Assembly: GCA_947561715.1 (NCBI GenBank)
Contig: OX387197.1
Coordinates: 7,933,001 to 7,997,000 of the forward strand
Reading direction: 5' to 3'
Length of the DNA: 64,000 nucleotides
Source: Ascidia mentula
Taxonomy: Eukaryota; Chordata; Ascidiacea; Phlebobranchia; Ascidiidae
Part shown: piece by piece, positions 11,001-23,441 of the stretch
Numbering within the stretch: position 1 is the stretch's first letter
How the letters are laid out: every line of letters begins with the position of its first letter
Notes under the pieces: generated by a model
Seen by the model: the letters and a program-made list of their open reading frames with translations, nothing else
Database searches by the model: none
What the model was told of the DNA's origin: nothing
Position numbers and translations under genes: made by a program

Positions 11001-14000
11001 ATCAGAGCAATCAATGAAGAAAATGAAAGAGTTGCTTCAGCTCGAACAATTTCGTCAAGAAGCGAACACAAACCTTCTGTAAGCTGTAATGCAATGTTAC
11101 AAATTGTGCATATTTTCAACATTAGACTATTGCATTTGGCATGAAATGTTAAATATAGTGTATAATTGCAATTGTAAGGGATGTAATATTTAGCATGTTG
11201 TAATTTTGTGATCTGCAGACAAGTGTGAGTGGTTTCGAGCTATCAGGTCTTGTCAGCTCACTAGCCAGACAAAAACTATTTTACTTTGTGGTGACTTTGC
11301 ATTGACATTAATCTATTACGTGCCAAACCTGTCAAGTCACTTGGCCGATCACAAACTTGAATATTCTCTGTCTGGCTACAAGACCATTGTCAGTCATCAG
11401 CTGCAGTGAAACCACTGAGCACAACTGTCTGCAGCTCACAATACGCAATTCTCCCATGTAACAAATTATGTTTGGTGTCGGTATTTTGTTTTATCATTGT
11501 TTGCAGACACCATCTGATGAGGAAGGTGGACGTTCTTCTCATTCCAGCTTCTCAAGTCTCGTGACAACCAACATTAACTTCTCCACTGGAAGGGGAAAAA
11601 GGCAGGGAGGCAAACTACATCGAAAAATTCTGTACGTAATAGTTATTGATTACCCACTACTTCTAAAATAAATAATTTCTTTGGCTGCACTCTGTCCTGA
11701 AAAAAATAGTTTGTTCCTTTATCGAATCCTTAAAAAATTGAAATAAAATAAGTCAGAAATTATGTAAAATGGCATATTCAGTAGACTTATAAATAACTTT
11801 AACTGAAAGTGCAAGAAAGTATTTATTCTGAACTAACATAAATCTTTGTTTTGAATTCCAGCAAAAGGCACAGGGATTTGGCTGCATTGATACAGTTGGA
11901 TTTTGTTTCGATCGACTGTTTCGAACTTGCTCCTGTGACGGAGTACAATTTTTACATAAAAAGTTTTGGAGGCCAGAACACACGCCAGGTATAAAACACA
12001 GTTGAATTCCAGTCCACCCACAACCTTTGCATGCTTTGTTTTGGTTAATATTGTTATTGTAAGCACATTGGGACCAGCTTTACAATACATAAACAACAAA
12101 GTGCATGAATGTGCACACTTAGACTTGGCTCTGGGTGGATTTGCACATTCCAATGGGGGGTTAAGATGTGGTGTAACTGTAGACATCGATATTTTGTACT
12201 TAAAAAAAATGTTTGTGGATAAACTTCGAATTTGCAATAACTAATGTATGTTGTAAAAATTTGGGCTGTTAATAAATGTGTGCATTATTTTGTTGTGTTT
12301 TTAGGTTTCCACCCAGTGCAATGACGACTCATTGGAGGTTGACGTGCAAACTGAGGCCCCAGATACAAATGAATCATGGACACAACACCCACAAGATGGG
12401 CCTGCTGCTGCCGGGTGTAAGCACATAAATTTGTTAAAGTAATAGTAAGATAGGTATTCTGGCCGGCAAACATGCATTGCGTAATTGCACAGCTTCGTAA
12501 ACTTAAATTCAAAGTTTGAAAACCACCACCCTAACATTTGCGTCGTTAAAATTCACGTGCGTCGTTGGAATAGAATTTTACTATTTTCCAGTTTTGTGTG
12601 TCTGCAGGAATTTATTGGCTGAGCACTCAATTCAATATAAGAATTTCCATTTGATGTCTTATATCGTTCACAAAAAAACACAAATACGCCTTTTTAGCAT
12701 CATCAAGGTACAATGCGGACTCGGGTTACAGTTCCGCAACGTCGCTTTCGATGATGGAAGACACACGATCGTTTTCCCACTTCCTCCAATACGCTGACGA
12801 GCTTGTCGAGTCTTCGTTCATGGAGACAACTATGTGGGGAGGTTTAACCTCAGACCGACGAAGTCCCCTCTCATTTTGCGACTCCTGCACCCGTTTTAAC
12901 ACTAATATATCTTACCTACAAGGTTTGCTGGCTGGTTGGACTGATTTGGGACCAGTTTGGAAACTGCAGTCTCGAGCACATTTTTCTCTATTGGCGTTTT
13001 CACTGAGTTTCGTAAGCTAATTAATGTAATGACACGCTCGATAGAACGCTAATAACATAATGTCTAAAACGGCTTGGATTTGTTTTCTGACCTTCCTTAA
13101 CAAAAGTTCGGCCAATAGCCTACAAATGGCACAAAAAAAGTTACTCTTATGTGTGTCTCAAAATGTACAAGTGAAATTGCATTTCCACAAACAAATATTT
13201 GAAAATCATTTCCAGGTCGAAATATACTGCTGACTGCATTTTGCAATGGAGCTATGGCGGTTGCTTTTGGTCCCGCAACCCAACATTTCTCAGCAAGGGT
13301 CGACAGAAAGTGTTTAATCACCGTGTGGAAAATAACCGACTCTGAAAACCCGAACAAGTAAGAAAAGCATTTGCAAATGTAACAATGTAATGTTTAAAAC
13401 TTGGCAGAACAAAAACCTTTGCTTATACTTGACAAGCATACGTGAATGCATGAATTTGGAAGTTTTTGTAACCAATATTTCCTCATGAGCCGAAACAATC
13501 GTCTGTCGTTGCAAGTTTGAGTATTCACCTTGTGGTTTAAAACCATAATTGTGCCCGAAGGTCAATTTGTGTCTGGAGGTTAATCGACTCCTAAGGACAA
13601 TTGACCTTAAAGGTTAATTGCAACTTCAATTATTCTTCCTACAGAGTACTTGTGTGCGATTCCGTGCCCACTTCTTGCTGCCTTTCGCCCTCTAACCAAC
13701 ATCATCTGCTTGTGGGAACAGTTGAGTGGATTTTATTTGATACATGTGATTGCTACAAGCGCTTACTACCATCTTTTTAACTAAACGTTGTAGGACGATG
13801 GATGTGTGTTGGCGTACGACTTATCCGAGCCGAGCACTATGCACCAAAAACTTCTACTCGAGAAGAAAAAGACCAACGTGTTTCGCTCCCCGACCTACAC
13901 CACAGGTAGACAGTATGTTCCCTCTACTCTACAGGAATCACCTTATGTCAGAATGTTTTTCCGCCTATTTCTCTGGCCATAAAAATCAACGACTAAGTTT

Positions 14001-16363
14001 TGTTTCGTCTATGCGCACTTAAATTACCATCAGTATACCGTAACACCCAATATGTCTATACGAATTAGGTTGGAGGGACGATTTGCACAGCAGCCCAATA
14101 GTGGCGCTACACCCGTTAACTCCAGACGGCTCAACCAATCAGATTTACTCTCTTGAGGAAAACTCAAGAATATGTGTGTGGGTAAGTGGTCTATTGGAAC
14201 CTCGAAGTAACTAGTATAACGCCCTAAATGGCTTGGAAAACTTGTTTATTTAACCCACAAAGGCCTTTTCTGCAGTTTTATTGAGTGCTTTTATAACTGT
14301 TCAAGGCGAACTGTAGTTTATTGATGTATTTTGAGTGTTAGAAATCTTTTTTGAAGTTGTAGGTTATACTCAAACGACGACTCGCATGACACGTCTCTTT
14401 TTGCAGCTGATTGCTGAGGTCGTGTCTGACGTAGACGATGACGTCGGCTTGGTTCCGCATGGCCGCATAAAATTAGTCCGAGGAATGGTCATCGACGTGG
14501 AAAGGTACCAATTGTTTTGACACGATTCCCAACAACTGTATTCAAAAGTTACAAAAGAAAAAGGGTCATTTGTCGTTAAGTTTTTATTATATATATTTCA
14601 CCTACTATTAGGCATCGTCAGTATCGCAATCCAAGGCAAATTAACCTTATTTACATTTCAGTCCTGAGATATCGACTTGTGTTCAATGTCCCGACTCGAA
14701 AACCTTTTACGTTGGAACTGAAGGGGTAAGTTTACCATGTTTGATTAGTGTTTGATTAGTTTGAAGGGCGTTTGGAGGGTTTACGAATCAACTGTAAAGA
14801 ACAGATTTTATTTGTCTTTAAACTGTAGCGCATTGTCATGCATCATAACTTACATCCATCTACACTGTAACCATCTTGAACCGAGAGTTATTACGAACCG
14901 TTATCCAACTATAGTTTAGTTCGTTTCTCTGTGATAATGGTCTTATAAACAGACATAAATTATTGCCGCATTTACCTAACAAAAATCATGCCTCTGGTGA
15001 GGTTCGAACTCACGACCTTAGTGGCGACTGCTGACTGAGCTACGGCTGCTCACCGGCTAAAGTGCTTCCCTCTCTGTAAACAAGGCCAGTTGTTTTTGTT
15101 TTGGAATCTCCTTCCTCACGTACTTGTTTATGTTTTCACACTTTCATTTTCTTCCGAACCAAAACAACGCGAACCCAATTTCCGTTTGAGTCGATGTGAG
15201 GGTAAGCACGCGAAACGGGAAAGTCGCCGATGCTTAATCATATCGGATGAGTTGACGGTTGGGTGTTGCGCAAGGTAGACAAAGGGAAATTGTTGTCGGA
15301 TTTCACAAGACATATGCGTGTATGCGCCTTTCCAAAATTTCCAAGTTTCATGGTTGTTAGGACCGTAAACTGTATCGCATGTACGTAGGGGACCTCCACC
15401 ACTGTAACCAGGCCACGCGGAAGTGTTACATGCTATCACATGACAGGACTGAATCGCCTCACGGCGCAGGCCCTTTATATTTCGCGATCTCAGCTGTCGT
15501 ATTTGGTTCATAACATGTTTTTATGTGTTGTGTTTGCAGGGTAGCATTGTGAGCGTCACAAGGGACCAGCGAAAACGGGTGTTCGAGTCAAATCACGTGG
15601 GCGCGGTAATTTCAATCGCATTCAACCCGTCGGCGAACGAACTGATGTTGACTGGCCACCAAGACGGGTCACTGTGTCTCTTCCACATTGCGCAAGGTGA
15701 TTTCACCACATATATGTACTAATAAACCCCTAAATCGCCATATTTTTCTCGAAAGCGACGCCTTTAATGACGTGGAATGTGGCTCAGGAGCGTATTGTTG
15801 CCTGTGATTGGTCAAATTGTCGGTCGTCGGTTTTTGTCGCACTTGATTCAACCAATCACATCCATGTGTGGGACTTGATGGCGATCGACTCTGCCCCTGC
15901 CGTTTCGTGCAAGTTAGACGAGCGGTAATATTGTTTCAGCGATGGTGGTTTAATTTTTACACAAGTTTGATGTTTTTACTCAGGGCATTGTCTCTGTGCG
16001 TTGATCAACTTTCGAAGAAATCAACCAGTCTAGTAAGTACAACAAGCGCTTTTTCTACGTATTTCTTGTTGGATTTTAACGAGCATTGGACGTTTAATGC
16101 ATAGTTCTTTTCAAAAATTTCTTGAGAGAATAAAAATTAACTAGGAAAAAATTATGTCCATATGGTATAGTTAGGTGCATGTCAAGTATATATAGCAACG
16201 ACGATTATAATTAAGTAACTTGGAGTACTGAAATGCGTTTTTGTAGCTATTTGCGTTCGAGAAATGCGACTTCGAAGTCCATCGGCTCTCTTCCCACTTC
16301 ACCGATTTGATGATGTCAGACGAAACCGAAAATATGACGTCATCGATCCTTATGTTTGCTTGA
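8070..16363 (+). CDS. DYNC2I1: WDR60, dynein-2 intermediate chain 1
   Basis: The 31 exons are 8070-8078, 8143-8251, 8356-8399, 8455-8507, 8791-8920, 9037-9083, 9370-9403, 9476-9510, 9570-9594, 9914-9954, 10011-10035, 10245-10297, 10352-10379, 10455-10495, 10552-10579, 10681-10767, 10968-11078, 11507-11631, 11862-11988, 12305-12414, 12708-12922, 13216-13357, 13645-13720, 13794-13905, 14069-14181, 14407-14504, 14662-14725, 15540-15696, 15756-15924, 15984-16032 and 16247-16363: 857 aa (human about 1066). The order is MSERRKRKEDTW start, long charged N-terminus, acidic DDDFEDYEDDFEDE, the conserved block around LIQLDFVSIDCFELAPVTEY with CN-D, Q-T and WTQHP, then C-terminal WD repeats (ITVWKI, ICVWL, HIHVWDLM). 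The protein is a subunit of the dynein-2 motor for retrograde intraflagellar transport in cilia. Phase is kept at every join. Confidence 0.9.
11208..11439. mobile_element. MITE with long imperfect inverted ends in a DYNC2I1 intron
   Basis: The left end reads GTGATCTGCAGACA then GTGGTTTC and GGTCTTGTCAGC. The reverse complement of the right end reads GTGAGCTGCAGACA then GTGGTTTC and GGTCTTGTAGCC. The arms are about 65 bp with many mismatches. The sequence resembles the inverted-repeat family seen at 29601, 33131 and 50269. It has no coding capacity. Confidence 0.55.
14990..15049 (-). repeat. tRNA-like sequence, probably SINE head or tRNA pseudogene
   Basis: The minus strand holds TAGCTCAGTCAG (A-box-like) and GTGAGTTCGAACCTCAC (a good T-arm with B-box). 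The acceptor ends do not pair, so this is not a working tRNA. It lies in the long intron before DYNC2I1 exon 15540-15696. Confidence 0.5.
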
Positions 16364-16395
16364 TGTTGTCTCGCGTTGCAGATGTATATTTTCCT

Positions 16396-16401
16396 AATAA
16401 A
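16396..16401 (+). terminator. Poly(A) signal of DYNC2I1
   Basis: AATAAA lies 33 bases after the TGA stop at 16361-16363. Confidence 0.55.
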
Positions 16402-16815
16402 CGTAACAGTGTCTATGAAGCAATGTGGCAACAATTGATGTTACCACTTCAGGTAGAGGGTATATGCTAATACCAGAAGTTTATGTTGGAGGTAAAACGG
16501 AACGTGAGTTTTGAGTTTAAAGAAAAATGCGGATAAATTTTGAAAGAAAACAAGCAACTTCAAAGAAATAGGAGGTATCCTGTTAGGTTGTTACGTGAGA
16601 GCACAGTGTGTACGCTAAGTCCTGCGCTGACGTCAAATTAATTTACGAAGCGATCGGTAAGCGCGTTTGGTAAATAGAAACTTCCACGGAAACGGTTCGA
16701 TTAATCATGTGGCGCGTACGGGACGGAAGTTCTTAATATCTCGTCGTCGCGCGCCGATTGTGGTTCGCAGTTTTATTCACTGTTCGAACCTCGGAAGACA
16801 ACAACCTAACTGAAC
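16402..16815. promoter_or_regulatory. Spacer and putative promoter of the first cytochrome b561 gene
   Basis: A perfect CRE-type palindrome, TGACGTCA, lies at 16629-16636. The last 100 bases before the ATG are richer in CpG (CGTCGTCGCGCGCCG near 16741) than the surrounding sequence. No TATA box is obvious. Regulatory use is inferred. Confidence 0.35.
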
Positions 16816-19319
16816 ATGGCTGCACAAGAAAACTGTTGCAACAGCCGAAAAACTTTTTGGGGCATACTTGGATTGGCTCAGGTAGGCTAAGTGGATATCT
16901 AATTTATATGTCATTCATTTACCAGCTTATCACATGGCAGATTGGTTTTTAATGCACTTGGCATATTTAAAATACTCGATAACCCTAATGGTTTTATCGG
17001 TGCCCGTTCCATTGACATACCAACTGTCGAGCAGTGGAGTTTAGGGTCGTCGTTAGGCAATTTCATTGACCAGCTGTTTTTGAATTCGGAGAGTTTAAGT
17101 CTGTTAAATTTAGTGTATTTCCCTACATTAACCATTACAACTTCCTCTAATCCACCGATGAAACACATGGGCACAGACAGCGTCTTTCTGGCTTTAATTC
17201 ATCTGAGCATAACATGTTCTTTTGGTGTAGGTATGTGGCCTTCTCGCAATTAGCCTACTTGTGATGTGGAATGTGGCGTTCAACATGGGGTACCAGTGGG
17301 GTCACGGAAATCAGCAGTTCTCGATTCACCCCCTTGTAATGATCATCGGAATGGTTTATTTGTACGGCGACGGTAAGTTAAACATTTGGTTTCAAAAAAT
17401 AAGATACGGATAATGTCATTCATCTTCTTATCGCTGGTTGATGCATCTTTGGTTAACTATTTGTACAGAATTTTGACAGCCAGATTGTTGATGTTATTAA
17501 ATGTTAGATAGGGGTGACGCTAGACTTTCGGAGTACTTTTGGGAGAATAGAAAATAATTTAACCGATTTCGCCATGTTTTTTTTCAGGAGCTGTTGTTTT
17601 CCGGGTTCTAGAATGCATTGGACGTTTTCAAGCAAAGATTGTTCACATGGTGATCATGAGCATCATTCTGATATTATCCGTCTTCGGTAATATTTAAACC
17701 TGTAACTTTTTCGTAATTTCAAAAACGGTGTATTTGACAATACCTTTATTGCGTATAACCAATAATTCAATTCAATTTATTTAATTTTTTTCATTACCCA
17801 CAAACAACGAAAACTTCGTAGAGGTAAAAACGATAAATATAATAGATTGCATAGTGATGTGTAGGCCATTAACAGTAGGAGTCTTTGCGAGAAAGTTCAC
17901 TTCAAATATAAATAACACCAAGGGTTGTTTCATAGGAGTGTACACAGTTTTCAACTACCATGCCATGATGAAGTACGGTAACATGTACACAATGCACAGT
18001 TGGTGCGGAATGATGAACGTTGTTGCTTTTGGTTTACAGGTATGCCAAATACTTGTGCCAATTATCATCAATATTGCTAATTGCTTTGCTGTTTGCCCAA
18101 TCCGTAAACCTTAGAAGTTATATTAACAAACCATGTTAACGAGATTTGTGTTCTGTCTGTTTTATTGGAGGAGTTCTACGTGTATTTGGGTAGGATATTG
18201 TATTGATCTGTAAATTAAAGGTAGCCTATAACCAAGCAAATGAACGATTTAACATGGCATGCTCATAAATCATAACACGTATAGAAACAGGATCTTGTTC
18301 GTGTAGGAAGTATATCGCAGGGTGCTCAACTCAAACAGTGATGCGTGTGATTTTTGTTGCACTAAGCCTATCTATCGCGTGCCAATATTTGTGTTGCATT
18401 TTTTAAGGGGAATATCTTACAAACTGTTTGCAAAAAAGCTGAATTAAACGTTGTTTGATTTAAAGTAATATTCATGACATTTTACAAGTAAAAATTATTT
18501 TTTAACCAAATTTTTAAAGTGCCAAATTTGGCACGTGTACCCTGTGTTGTGCACCACTAGTATAACGATTTTCTTGCTGCAAAAAGTAAGCCCGTTAGGT
18601 TAAATAAATTATGGTTAAATTTTGTATAAATATCTTTTAGTTTTTTGTCGGCTTCACCATCTTGCTGTGGCCTGGCGCCAAGGGGAAAATTCGCAACATT
18701 TACATGCCCATACATAGATACAGTTCATTCGGCATCATGGCGATCACAGTAGGGAGCATAGCCAGTGGCGTGGTGGAAGATCTACTTCTTTGCATGTAAG
18801 TTTGAAATAGGAAATTCTACGTTCTGAGAATCCACGAAACAAAGGAGTGCGTCATGACGCTTGCTTTTGTTTATCCGTAGCGTGACCTGCCAAGGACAAA
18901 CTTGTTTATATTACAAGTATTTTAAACAAAACATGGATTTGTTTTCTCTTATACCACAATCATAACACAAACCCATATTGCGTAACGCTTGATCCGGATG
19001 TTTTTGTGTAAGCTACCCGTATCACGACAAAGTTGTTTACATATTTTGCTTAAGCGTCGTTATAGGTAAACCGACTTTTCGTTACAGCGACAACCGCGAG
19101 TACAGGGAGTTGCCACTTCACGCTGTCATTTTCAACGTTGTTGGAGTTCTTTGTATCGTTTATATTCTGCTGATAATGTACCTGACTTACCGAGACGACT
19201 GGAAACGGGGGACGAAACTAATACCGGCAGAGGGCGCTGAAGATGACCCAAAAGTTGACACCAAACAATCGGCTTCGGGCTCTGGCTCTGGCGAAACCGA
19301 CAAACTTCTTCCTAAATAA
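16816..19319 (+). CDS. CYB561: Cytochrome b561 family transmembrane oxidoreductase, copy A
   Basis: Exons are 16816-16881, 17231-17372, 17588-17686, 17936-18039, 18641-18795 and 19088-19319, giving 265 aa (human CYB561 has 251). The six-helix core is present, with the four heme-ligand histidines of the family in FSIHPLVMIIG, KIVHMVIM, YTMHSWCGM and MPIHRYSSFG. The C-terminal tail runs from YLTYRDDWKRG to GETDKLLPK, a cytosolic tail with a possible di-leucine sorting signal. These proteins pass electrons from cytosolic ascorbate across vesicle, lysosome or plasma membranes, to monodehydroascorbate or ferric iron. Which branch (CYB561, CYBRD1 or CYB561A3) it belongs to cannot be settled by eye. 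Copy B follows 0.9 kb downstream in the same direction. Confidence 0.9.
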
Positions 19320-19683
19320 ATTGCAAATACCTGTTTTTGTTCTGTTAGTGTTATTTATCTTCGACCTTGCACTTAAGCCTCACTGAGTACTTGTTCGTGG
19401 CATGTCAAACAGTTGCGCAATAACTGTGTTTTTGTGTGGCATATTACAGTGTATCAACAGCTCCAGAATAGGATATTTACCTCTTAGTTAATCCACGTGT
19501 GTTGCTCTGCATTGTGTTTTAGCGTCAACATTTCTTCAAAGGTTACGCGAATTCCCTACTTAGTAGTCGTTTATATGTGCGTTAACTTTTTTATTTATTT
19601 TTAAACAAGATGGAAAAGTTTCAGGAGGTGTTGACGCCGATCCAGTGCAACAACGTTATCTATTTTTGTGTATAGTTCTTTGA

Positions 19684-19689
19684 AATAAA
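19684..19689 (+). terminator. Candidate poly(A) signal of cytochrome b561 copy A
   Basis: AATAAA lies about 365 bases after the stop. It is the first clean match downstream of the stop. Confidence 0.45.
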
Positions 19690-20231
19690 AGCGCAACTAT
19701 CCTACTATGAACAGTGTTGCAACGAAACAGCAAGCGATTTCGCAATGAGTATTAACTGTATTTAAAGGGCAACTGCAGAAACGGTGTATGATATTATCAA
19801 TTATGGGTGTATTTTGCCGTGCAGATTTAAACACTGTGTAAAATATTCTTTGTATTCTGCTTAGCAACATTCCTCACAAAGTTTGAAAAGAAATCCCATT
19901 AGCTCAGATTCAAATTTTGTAATAGCTTCATGTATAGGCAATTAATGCAAAGCATGTATTTTGGGTTGCTATATTTTCCATGCATACTACCAGGCCAATT
20001 CTATGGTTTATTTAAAACAAGTGTTGGTTTTTCACGTTTGCCAACTGAAAGACAACAAAGAAAAGCTTGCTGTTATTGTTTATAGTCTATACAAGCAAAA
20101 CCTAAACTGAAGATGTAGTATCTAAACACTTCTCTCCGCCCGTAATGGCCTGACACCTCAGGAAAGACATCATTAGTCACATTTTAGGACGTTGCGCCCA
20201 GTGGTGCAATCGCACATCTACATAGCGAAGA
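19690..20231. other. Spacer between the two cytochrome b561 genes
   Basis: This is AT-rich sequence with no gene or repeat that I recognise. It must contain the promoter of copy B unless both are transcribed together. Confidence 0.4.
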
Positions 20232-22167
20232 ATGGCTGCCAGGGAAAACTGCTGTAATAGTCGTAACACCTTCTTGGGTATTTATGGGGTTGCGCAGGTT
20301 TGTACTTGTCGTTTTATGTTTGTGAGCATGAAAAAGTTGTCGAAAAATTGTTTCAGTTATTTTGAGTTGCAATAATCAGAGTAATGTTAATAAAAAACTG
20401 GATTTAATTAACAAAAGATATTTTGTCAGGCTGTCACTCGTGCACCGTATCACTAACAGTATTCTTGTCAAATAATCATATTGCAGTCATAATAATTTTC
20501 ACATTTTTAATTGCAAATTGAGAAACAGTGCAGAGCAACTGGTGTAACGAAATGTATGCTTTGTGTTGACAATTTTGTGCATTACATGCAAGTTATCCTT
20601 TTTCGATTTGCAGGTGTTTGGATTACTTGCAGTTATTCTGCTTGTGATTTGGCAATGCGTGTTCAACGGCGGATTCAACTGGCATGGCAAGTACGCCATG
20701 TTTGCAATCCACCCATTGGTGATGATCTTATCCATGGTATATTTGTATGGAAACGGTAAGAGTGTTCAAAAACACACAAATGAAAATCATCTGGTTACTT
20801 TTAAACAGGGTTAATTGAAAAATGGACTAAACATATTCAGTAATTTATGAAAATAATTGGTTTTCCAGATAAACGTTTGTTACAGTATCCGCAGTTTGAA
20901 AGAAATGGGTGCAGATCAACGATGCAATGTTTAAAATAAACCAGTAGTCGTACAGGTTGATGTCAAGATTCATTTACTGTTATAGGTGTTGTGCTGTACA
21001 GGGTCCTTGACCGTGTTTCGAAAACCAAGAACAAATACATTCACCTTACTATCATGTTCTTCACCTTGACACTAGCCACATTCGGTATGAATTCTTTTCT
21101 TCCATCCACAATTTGTTTTTGTAAAACCTGTGTTTTGTTTTAATTAGGAATTGCCACGGTCTTTGTGTTTCACAAGAAAATGCATTACAAGAACATGTAC
21201 ACCATGCACAGTTGGTGTGGCATGATAACTCTCGGCTTTTTCGCTGGCCAGGTGGGAGTCAGATAACATTTTGTCCACAATGTAATGCAAAACATTATCA
21301 AACTTCACTAAATGTTTTAGTTTTTGGCTGGTTTCGTCGTCTTCCTGTGGCCTGGCGTTAAAGGCAGTTTGAAAGACATTGCTTTGCCAATTCACCGATT
21401 TGGAGGATTCGTGATACTGGCCTTATCTTTAGCCAGTGTAATAAGCGGTGTACTAGACGATTTGTTGTTGTGCATGTAAGTTGATTGTTTATTCTATTTA
21501 CATTAGTCCCGTTTGTGACATAACAATGCAAACGATCACAAAAGCTTTTTTCCATGAGAAACGTTTTTTGTCTGGCATTGTAATCAGATCTTCTTTTATC
21601 AGTAAAGTTGGTCGGTGTCTGTGGATGCTATTCCCTATTACCTAGTTTAGGAAACGTCGAGTGAAACTTAGCACATGATTGACTATATACAATATAACCT
21701 GTCAGTGTTTAGGCACACGCTAAGGCTAAGTCGACTTATGTGCTGATAAAAAGAGTAATTAACAATAGTTTAACTTGTGGGATTAACTGCATTTGATTTA
21801 AAATTTACAACAGCACGATTTTTAACATAACAGTAAACAAAGTATTCAAATACATTACATCTTATTATAAAGACAACATTAGACATTCGAAGTGTATTAA
21901 AATGCAGACAAATTTTGCAGAACAAACAAAGAATACCGCGAACTTCCGCCACATGCCGTGTTCTTCAACGTGATCGGCCTTCTTTGCATGGTCTACATTC
22001 TTCTGGTGATGTACCTCATCTACAGGGACGATTGGAAGCGCGGAGGAACGTTTACGAATCCGCCTGAAATGGCGATGGAAGAAGTTATCGAAGAGCCTCG
22101 AACAACTACCCCGGTTCCAGAGACTTCGGGACCAGGGGAACTGGAAAAATTGCTACCCAACCCCTAG
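20232..22167 (+). CDS. CYB561: Cytochrome b561 family transmembrane oxidoreductase, copy B
   Basis: Exons are 20232-20297, 20614-20755, 20986-21084, 21148-21251, 21321-21475 and 21921-22167, giving 270 aa. The first five exons are exactly as long as those of copy A (66, 142, 99, 104 and 155 nt) with the same phases, which shows a tandem duplication. The N-terminus MAARENCCNSRNTF matches MAAQENCCNSRKTF of copy A. Heme histidines are kept in FAIHPLVMIL, KYIHLTIMF, YTMHSWCGM and LPIHRFGGF. The tail again ends with a leucine pair (ELEKLLPNP) but is otherwise different and richer in Glu, Thr and Pro. The role is as for copy A; divergence of the tails and of loop residues suggests different location or partners. 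Confidence 0.9.
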
Positions 22168-22405
22168 TTTAAAGATGGTGTCAACCAGTGTGTTAAACGG
22201 CTTCGGCATGTGTATGATTGTAAATTGTTGAGCGGTTTGTTGATGGGCGTTATTTTATTCATATTGTAAAACAATGCTCAATGGGTATTATATCTTTGTT
22301 TTTATTTTTTAAATGCTTATATCGTGCATATGATTTATTGCGTTTATTAGATCATTGCTGAAATAGTGGAAAGTTTTTTTTGCAGAGTCATGACATATCT
22401 ACATG

Positions 22406-22411
22406 AATAAA
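22406..22411 (+). terminator. Candidate poly(A) signal of cytochrome b561 copy B
   Basis: AATAAA lies about 240 bases after the stop codon. Confidence 0.45.
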
Positions 22412-22676
22412 AGCAATTGCTATTATAACTAATTAAAAAACGTACACGAAGCAGTTAGACCTATACATGTCCTTAGCAATGTCAAAGCTTTTGCATGTAT
22501 TCAATTTGTCCAATTAGCAACGATTGCATATTTACACATAATTGAGTACCTCCTGTTGTGTCTTTGACGGTTTGTGTACTTTACATTATTCTACCTTCAC
22601 AATCTTTAAAACTGTTTGTTGTGCGAAATGCCTGTGTATAAAAAACAGTATCTTTAATATATAAATATATATTTTG

Positions 22677-22770
22677 ACCACACCGGGATTTGAACCCGGG
22701 ATATCCTGGCCACGAATCCCGATCAGCTTTTCTTCTTCGTATACGGGTCGGGCGCTTGACCAATGCTGCC
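22677..22770 (-). repeat. tRNA-derived sequence (SINE head or pseudogene)
   Basis: The minus strand carries a strong T-arm, CCGGG-TTCAAAT-CCCGG, a good B-box. Upstream lie GGTCAAGCGCC and a long irregular middle. The 5' part does not fold as a normal tRNA and the total is too long, so I read it as tRNA-derived and decayed. Confidence 0.45.
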
Positions 22771-22876
22771 AATATCTTCAACAGCGTTGATGCGAAATTT
22801 TTATTTTGCTCTCTTGCGCCGCTTAACGTCAGTAAAATAGTACAAATTGAAGCACAAATGATGTTTAATTTCATAC

Positions 22877-23140
22877 CAGGGGTTGGCAGACTCACAGGCC
22901 AAAATTTTCAAACATTTTAAAGGCAGGGCCAGGCCCATGCATATTAGTTTAAAGTTGCCAAAATGTGTTTACACTTCAGTTCACGAACTATAAAACAATT
23001 AACTTTCAAAAGTTGCAACTGAAAAACCCAAAAAACTTTTAAATAACCATAAACTACAGCACAATAATTTGTACCACTTCCAGACAGACCAGATCAAACA
23101 ATCGAACGGGCCAAACTTGGGCCCATGGGCTTTGTTTGCT
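22877..23140. mobile_element. Short hAT-type nonautonomous element, decayed
   Basis: The left end CAGGGGTTGGCAGACTCACA and an internal GGGCCAAACTTGGGCCCATG fit the common animal hAT MITE pattern (CAGGGGTCGGCAACC...GGGCC). The right end is worn and I find no 8-bp target duplication. Confidence 0.4.
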
Positions 23141-23224
23141 TACGTCCGATCACTTTACGTTAGTTGTAAGTAATACGATGATATCAAAATTTAGTTATGA
23201 AATCTAACTTCCCACGTTTAGAAG

Positions 23225-23441
23225 CAGGGGTCGATTCTGCGGCTCGCTGGTGTTTATAGATTTCCGCAACGGGATTTTGATAAGTTTGCCGAATTCTGGT
23301 GTAGGTTACAGCCAAGTATGGATAAAATACGCCATATATACAAAGGTTTAACCAAACTATCAAGGGAAATGTACATTTCCCCGTTGGGACCTAGCAAAGT
23401 TGGGCTTTGGCCCGCGGCTGCAATAAGGTTACCGACCCCTC
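23225..23441. mobile_element. Second short hAT-type nonautonomous element
   Basis: The left end is CAGGGGTCGATTCTGCGG and the right end is GGCCCGCGGCTGCAATAAGG followed by CCGACCCCT. The ends are inverted copies of each other with changes. It lies 85 bp from the element at 22877 and in the same orientation. Confidence 0.45.

Noticed and set aside
12301-12537. Overlapping minus-strand open frames across a DYNC2I1 exon
   Set aside because: They are antisense to a well-supported WDR60 exon (12305-12414) and have no independent similarity.
15128-15511. Minus-strand open frame of 127 codons in a DYNC2I1 intron
   Set aside because: No recognised domain, no splice support, and it overlaps only intron sequence next to a tRNA-like relic.
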